DNA from: an uncultured Bacillaceae bacterium
GTDB taxonomy: Bacteria; Bacillota; Bacilli; Bacillales; Caldibacillaceae
Assembly: GCA_937983015.1 (NCBI GenBank)
Contig: CALKAK010000112.1
Coordinates: 1-9,281 of the forward strand
Reading direction: 5' to 3'
Length of the DNA stretch: 9,281 nt
Part shown: positions 6,500-9,281 of the stretch, piece after piece
How positions within the stretch are numbered: the stretch's first letter is position 1
Layout of the letters: every line of letters begins with the position of its first letter
Notes under the pieces: model-generated
The model's database searches: none
What the model saw: the letters and a program-made list of their open reading frames with translations, nothing else
What the model was told of the DNA's origin: nothing
Program-made: the position numbers and the translations under genes

Positions 6500-6717
6500 G
6501 AATCATGAAGCCATTCGCTCAAGAAAGCGCGAATGGCTTCATCCATGTTAAAAATAGAAGAAATCGTATTATTGGAGGACATGTCCAAATTTTTTTCTTG
6601 ATCTTTTGTGTGGACCAGCAAATGCTCATAAATGTTGCTATCGCTCCATTTACCTAAGCAAATGTCACTAAGTAACGATCTCGTTACAAATAAAAAAAAT
6701 CGCTCCTTTCCGAGAAT
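6496..6717 (-). pseudogene. Unidentified open stretch, possible gene remnant
   Basis: On the minus strand a frame stays open from 6717 to a TAA at 6496-6498. Its last ~50 codons read like protein (LGKWSDSNIYEHLLVHTKD, then FNMDEAIRAFLSEWLHDS). No ATG, GTG or TTG with a ribosome-binding site precedes this stretch; the only in-frame ATGs (first at 6582) lack one. Its 5' part runs into the terminator of the Fic gene. It overlaps the last bases of pcp, which is convergent. I recognise no family. It may be the 3' remnant of a lost gene or simply a chance open frame. Confidence 0.2.
6505..6542 (+). terminator. Strong hairpin after pcp, no U-tract
   Basis: Perfect 14-bp arms ATGAAGCCATTCGC (6505-6518) and its complement (6529-6542) flank a 10-nt loop, starting 6 nt after the pcp stop codon. 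No U-run follows, so it may stabilise the 3' end rather than terminate. A weaker hairpin, TTGGA (6572-6576)/TCCAA (6584-6588) followed by seven T (6590-6596), lies about 30 nt on and could be the actual release point. Confidence 0.45.
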
Positions 6718-6745
6718 TCATAATCGTTTCGGGAAAAAGCGATTT
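6692..6745 (-). terminator. Terminator of the fic module
   Basis: On the minus strand AAATCGCT (6738-6745) pairs with AGCGATTT (6697-6704). Inside, TTTCCCGAAA partly pairs with TCGGAAAGG. The stem ends in eight U (6692-6699). Another 9-bp hairpin, CACCACTTT/AAAGTGGTG (6760-6768 with 6777-6785), lies between it and the fic stop codon but has no U-tract. Together these close the fic transcript and separate it from the pcp 3' region. Confidence 0.8.
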
Positions 6746-6795
6746 AAGCGTCTTTCTTCCACCACTTTTCGTTTAGAAAGTGGTGAAAGATCATG

Positions 6796-7423
6796 TTAGG
6801 CATTCCTTATCATCAACAAATTGACAGGACTAATAGAAAGATAAATTAAACGTTCCAGAGCGGTCGTATCGATTACGGATAATTTGATAGCATTTAAAAG
6901 CGTATCTTTATCCATTTTCGTCCAATCAATGGTGTATCCATTGGCTATAGCCAGAGTGCGGATATATTCCCTGAAAGCCCGACCGTTGCCTTCACAGAAT
7001 GGATGCATCACATTGATTTCCGCCATATAAAAAGCTAATTTTCTCGCCATCTCAGCCTTATTTAATCCTTGCAATAACCGGTCTTTTTGCAGCCGATAAT
7101 ATAGATTTCTAGCATTCTCTTTTAAATAAAGATGGTTAGCCAATTGAAAACTCCCCTTGGCAATCGGTTCCTCCCGCAGTTCACCTGGTAAAGGATAAAT
7201 GTTATAAAAATATAGTGACGGAAATTCTGCAGATGGGATAGATCGAATGTTCCCTTGATCGGACGCATATATAATTCCGCCAGGCGAATGGTAACCAGTT
7301 TACTCTCAGCCCGGTCTAGCCGCTTTTGGTCACGTAAGTCTAGTTTATTTTTAAGAACATCCGAATCGGAGTGGCAATATCTCGATGCTAATTCATACAC
7401 CACCTGTTGTTATTCTTTTCCAT
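6796..7423 (-). pseudogene. Fic-domain protein (toxin/AMPylase type), frameshifted
   Basis: Fic enzymes transfer AMP (or another nucleotide part) to hydroxyl side chains of target proteins. The catalytic motif HPFCEGNGR (6979-7005) is intact and matches HPFx[D/E]GNGR. The N-terminal part, with VLKNKLDLRDQKRLDRAES and RPIKGTFDLSHLQNFRHYIF, is in one frame (up to 7403). The rest, IYPLPGELREEPIAKGSF onward, is in another. Adding one base in the T5 run at 7206-7210 joins them as HYIF-x-N-IYPLPGELRE, the usual Fic order. The likely start is the ATG at 7423, one base after the antitoxin stop, reading MEKNNNR. It reaches the body only if one more base is added near 7403-7404; otherwise a GTG at 7403 without a ribosome-binding site must serve. 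With both repairs the protein is 209 residues, normal for this type. As read, it is disrupted; sequencing error is the alternative. Confidence 0.8.
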
Positions 7424-7424
7424 T

Positions 7425-7579
7425 TCACTCAGAAATTAATTGTTGAATCGTTTTTTCGCCGCGCAAAACGGACATTATATCTTTTTCATCTTCTTTAATA
7501 ATCGTAAATCTTCCAGTTCCATATTCGCCTTTGCTTGTTCAAAGGCTTTCTCCAGCAGGGACATTTTTCGGGTGCTCAA
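7425..7579 (-). pseudogene. VbhA-like antitoxin of the Fic module, frameshifted
   Basis: Small antitoxins of this type bind the partner Fic protein and block its nucleotide site with an inhibitory helix. The start is a TTG at 7579, 7 nt after GGAGG within a long G-run; the frame stays open further upstream without another good start. The product begins MSTRKMSLLEKAFEQAKAN and continues MELEDLRLL, then leaves frame and stops at 7475. Adding one A in the AAA at 7494-7496 restores LLKEDEKDIMSVLRGEKTI and QQLISE, ending at TGA 7425-7427. The repaired length is 51 residues, and the VLRGEKTI block resembles the V..GEIS/T segment near the end of VbhA-type antitoxins. The expected inhibitory motif (S/T)xxxE(G/N) appears here as N-MEL-E-D (residues 19-24). 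The stop is 1 nt before the fic ATG, so the two would be translationally coupled. Confidence 0.7.
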
Positions 7580-7822
7580 ATTCCCCCCTCCTTTCTGCTC
7601 CGTTTTCGTTGTAACCGTTTCCATAATGTGTAAAAAACAGAATGTCTCATCGTATATAATGTCTTTTTCGGAAATTATGTTATTATTTTTCCTTTTTCCC
7701 GATCCCTGGGCGATTACGAACCTTTTCAATGAATAAAAAATCACCCGCAGCCATCGTTCACACACAAAGGAATCGAAACCTGAATAAAATGGTCATGAAT
7801 CTAAATCCATGAGGTGATTTCC

Positions 7823-8431
7823 ATGACATCCGAAAAGGTGGCTGCCAAAGCGGATGCCCAGTTTTTCTTTGATCTAAATAAAAGTCCACTTTTTATCAAA
7901 AATCCGAAAAATTTGATCAATGTTGCTGGACAAAAGCAACTAAACACTTTACACAATGTTTCCTTACTAGACATCTTTCTTTCCAGAGGGAATATCATTG
8001 AACCCCATTACCACCAGAATGCAACTGAACTCATCTATTGTATTTCCGGTTCGGTCAACGTATCGATTCTAAACCCTCTTTCAAAGCAGATTATGAACTT
8101 TACCTTGACCCCTGGACAAATTGTTAATATTCCGCAAGGATGGTGGCATTATATCGTAACCCTTCAGGATCACACGCATCTTTTAGCGATTTTTGATGCA
8201 CCGAATCCGGAGGTGATATTAGGGTCTGATATTTTAAAATTCACACCGGCCTCGATCATCGCTCAAACTTATGGCGTTGATGAAAATTTATGGAAACAAG
8301 CCGTAACTCCAATACAACCTTCTACATTTATCGATTCGAGAAACTCAAGCCGTACTTTCAATCATACGTTTCATCCATATCAACTATCTTCAGGAACGCA
8401 TATCTTTCCACCGCATCCATACCCCTGGTAA
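7823..8431 (+). CDS. Single-domain cupin protein
   Basis: This is a 202-residue cupin of the germin/oxalate-decarboxylase superfamily; substrate and reaction are unknown. Cupin motif 1 is PHYHQNATELIYCISG with probable metal ligands His62, His64 and Glu69. Motif 2 is GQIVNIPQGWWHYI with the fourth ligand His109, so the metal site is complete. The domain is flanked by an N-terminal segment (to about residue 45) and a C-terminal tail ending in HTFHPYQ and HIFPPHPYPW, rich in His, Pro and aromatic residues. There is no signal peptide. The frame extends to a GTG at 7814, but AGGTGAT precedes the ATG at 7823, which I chose. Bicupin oxalate decarboxylases are about twice as long, so this is a monocupin relative, not a truncated one. 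It is divergent from the fic module and has its own terminator. Confidence 0.85.
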   Translation: MTSEKVAAKADAQFFFDLNKSPLFIKNPKNLINVAGQKQLNTLHNVSLLDIFLSRGNIIEPHYHQNATELIYCISGSVNVSILNPLSKQIMNFTLTPGQIVNIPQGWWHYIVTLQDHTHLLAIFDAPNPEVILGSDILKFTPASIIAQTYGVDENLWKQAVTPIQPSTFIDSRNSSRTFNHTFHPYQLSSGTHIFPPHPYPW

Positions 8432-8447
8432 TTGAGCTGGTTCCCAC

Positions 8448-8474
8448 AAAAAGCCTCGTTCAGTAGGCTTTTTT
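8448..8474. terminator. Shared terminator of the cupin and EamA genes
   Basis: AAAAAGCCT (8448-8456) and AGGCTTTTT (8465-8473) form a 9-bp stem with an 8-nt loop, with T or A runs on the outer sides. It follows the cupin stop by 17 nt and overlaps the last codons of the convergent EamA gene, so one hairpin serves both strands. Confidence 0.8.
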
Positions 8475-9281
8475 CTTTTCTAGCCGTTTGTTCGTTGTAT
8501 CTTTTTGTGACCAAAGTAAGATCCCAAGACCGGTTAGTAAGAGACCAATTCCGATCCAGGAAGAAAGAATTAGCGTTTCCTTTAATACGAAAACACCCAG
8601 TAATGTTGCCGTTAAGGGTTCTGCCAGAGAGAGGGTTACAGCAGTTGAAGGTGAAACATGAATCAATCCTCTCGTAAATAAAAGATAGGCGATTCCAGTT
8701 GCGACAATGCCGAGATGCAGGCTAACTCCGAGTCCTTGCGGTGTTTTCATCCAACTCATGTCGAAAAAGAACATAAAAGGGAACAACAAGAGCGCCGCCA
8801 GACTGAATATGATGGCAACTGTCAATAAAGTGGATTGACCGGTTACCAATTTTCTATTAATTAACGTATAACTGGCAAAAGAAAAACCTGCACCTAAAGC
8901 CAGGAGCAGACCGACCGGGTTTACCTGGACAGTTTCTCTTGTTACAAATATGAACAAACAACCAATAATCGAAAGACCTGTAGCGATCCACCATTGAATG
9001 TGAGGGGCTTTTCTCAAAAGAAGCCACTCGATTAATCCAGCAAAAAGTGGTGCACTGCCAATGGCGACAACCGTACCGATCGCCACACCCGCCAACGAAA
9101 CCGCGGAAAAGAATAATGGCTGGAATAAGGCCATCGTTAAGGAAGCAAGTATAGTATATAAAAACGGCCAATTTTTCAGGGAGAAATTCCCTCTTAAGCT
9201 AGCAAATAATAATAAGATTCCACCCCCGATGGCAAGACGAACGGCTCCAAGCGCAAGCGGATGGGCGTACTCTGGAGCGAA
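8460..9281 (-). CDS. EamA-domain (DMT superfamily) permease, N-terminus outside window
   Basis: This is an integral membrane transporter of the drug/metabolite (DMT) superfamily; substrates of such proteins range from amino acids and metabolites to drugs, and none can be assigned. The frame is open from the TGA at 8460 to the window edge, giving 273 residues of an expected ~300. The internal Met at 9134 is not the start, because residues before it (LALGAVRLAIGGGILLLFA, then NWPFLYTILASLT) continue the first EamA repeat. The first-repeat ending AIGSAPLFAGLIEWLLL and the second-repeat ending SLAEPLTATLLGVFVLKE are both visible, about 140 residues apart, as expected for a five-plus-five helix protein. 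A short basic tail (NKRLEKKKAY) ends it. The start codon and promoter lie beyond 9281. Confidence 0.9.
   Translation of the reverse strand, partial: FAPEYAHPLALGAVRLAIGGGILLLFASLRGNFSLKNWPFLYTILASLTMALFQPLFFSAVSLAGVAIGTVVAIGSAPLFAGLIEWLLLRKAPHIQWWIATGLSIIGCLFIFVTRETVQVNPVGLLLALGAGFSFASYTLINRKLVTGQSTLLTVAIIFSLAALLLFPFMFFFDMSWMKTPQGLGVSLHLGIVATGIAYLLFTRGLIHVSPSTAVTLSLAEPLTATLLGVFVLKETLILSSWIGIGLLLTGLGILLWSQKDTTNKRLEKKKAY

Noticed and set aside
6577..6586. GGACATGTCC palindrome as an operator or recombination site
   Set aside because: A single 10-bp palindrome with no repeat partner or promoter beside it; it is better explained as part of a weak hairpin after pcp.
7580..7765. Upstream extension of the antitoxin frame, 62 codons from an ATG at 7765
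   Set aside because: It has no ribosome-binding site, while the strong GGAGG with a TTG at 7579 fits the family N-terminus. The extension reads like intergenic sequence.
8460..9134. EamA gene starting at the Met at 9134
   Set aside because: The same frame continues upstream to the window edge with sequence that completes the first EamA repeat, so this Met is internal.

Overview
The window looks like a chromosomal segment of a low-to-moderate GC Gram-positive bacterium of the Bacillaceae. The evidence is close protein resemblance to Bacillus GlpD, Pcp and the YebE/UPF0316 family, strong purine-rich Shine-Dalgarno sites, frequent TTG/GTG starts and many U-tailed intrinsic terminators. Species cannot be named from the sequence. 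There is no rRNA, tRNA, CRISPR array or insertion sequence.

Layout. 1-320: a 3' remnant of a purine-nucleoside phosphorylase gene (+) ending at a shared long-loop terminator. 329-1845: three minus-strand genes, a secreted protein of unknown function, an unlisted 49-residue membrane microprotein, and a UPF0316 membrane protein whose real start is a TTG. 2124-3053: an AEC-family permease (+). 3168-3680: a membrane-anchored protein of unknown function (-). 3916-5745: glpD (-) with a strong SigA-type promoter and a leader terminator of the kind controlled by the GlpP antiterminator in Bacillus. 5852-6499: pcp (+), pyroglutamyl peptidase. 6796-7579: a Fic toxin/antitoxin module (-), broken by up to three single-base frameshifts. 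7823-8431: a single-domain cupin (+). 8460-9281: an EamA/DMT permease (-) whose N-terminus lies beyond the window.

Most genes stand alone, each with its own terminator, and neighbours are often convergent or divergent. They do not form one pathway. glpD feeds glycerol 3-phosphate into glycolysis and the respiratory chain. pcp trims N-terminal pyroglutamate from peptides. The permeases have unknown substrates.

The most informative region is 6496-7579. Reading across frames reconstructs a two-gene Fic/VbhA-type module (about 51 and 209 residues, 1 nt apart). Each break can be repaired by adding one base in or beside a short homopolymer, so either real decay or base-calling error is possible. 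I see no convincing evidence of an undescribed multi-gene system. The best novelty candidates are the 49-residue membrane microprotein and the decayed Fic module with its unusual antitoxin motif.
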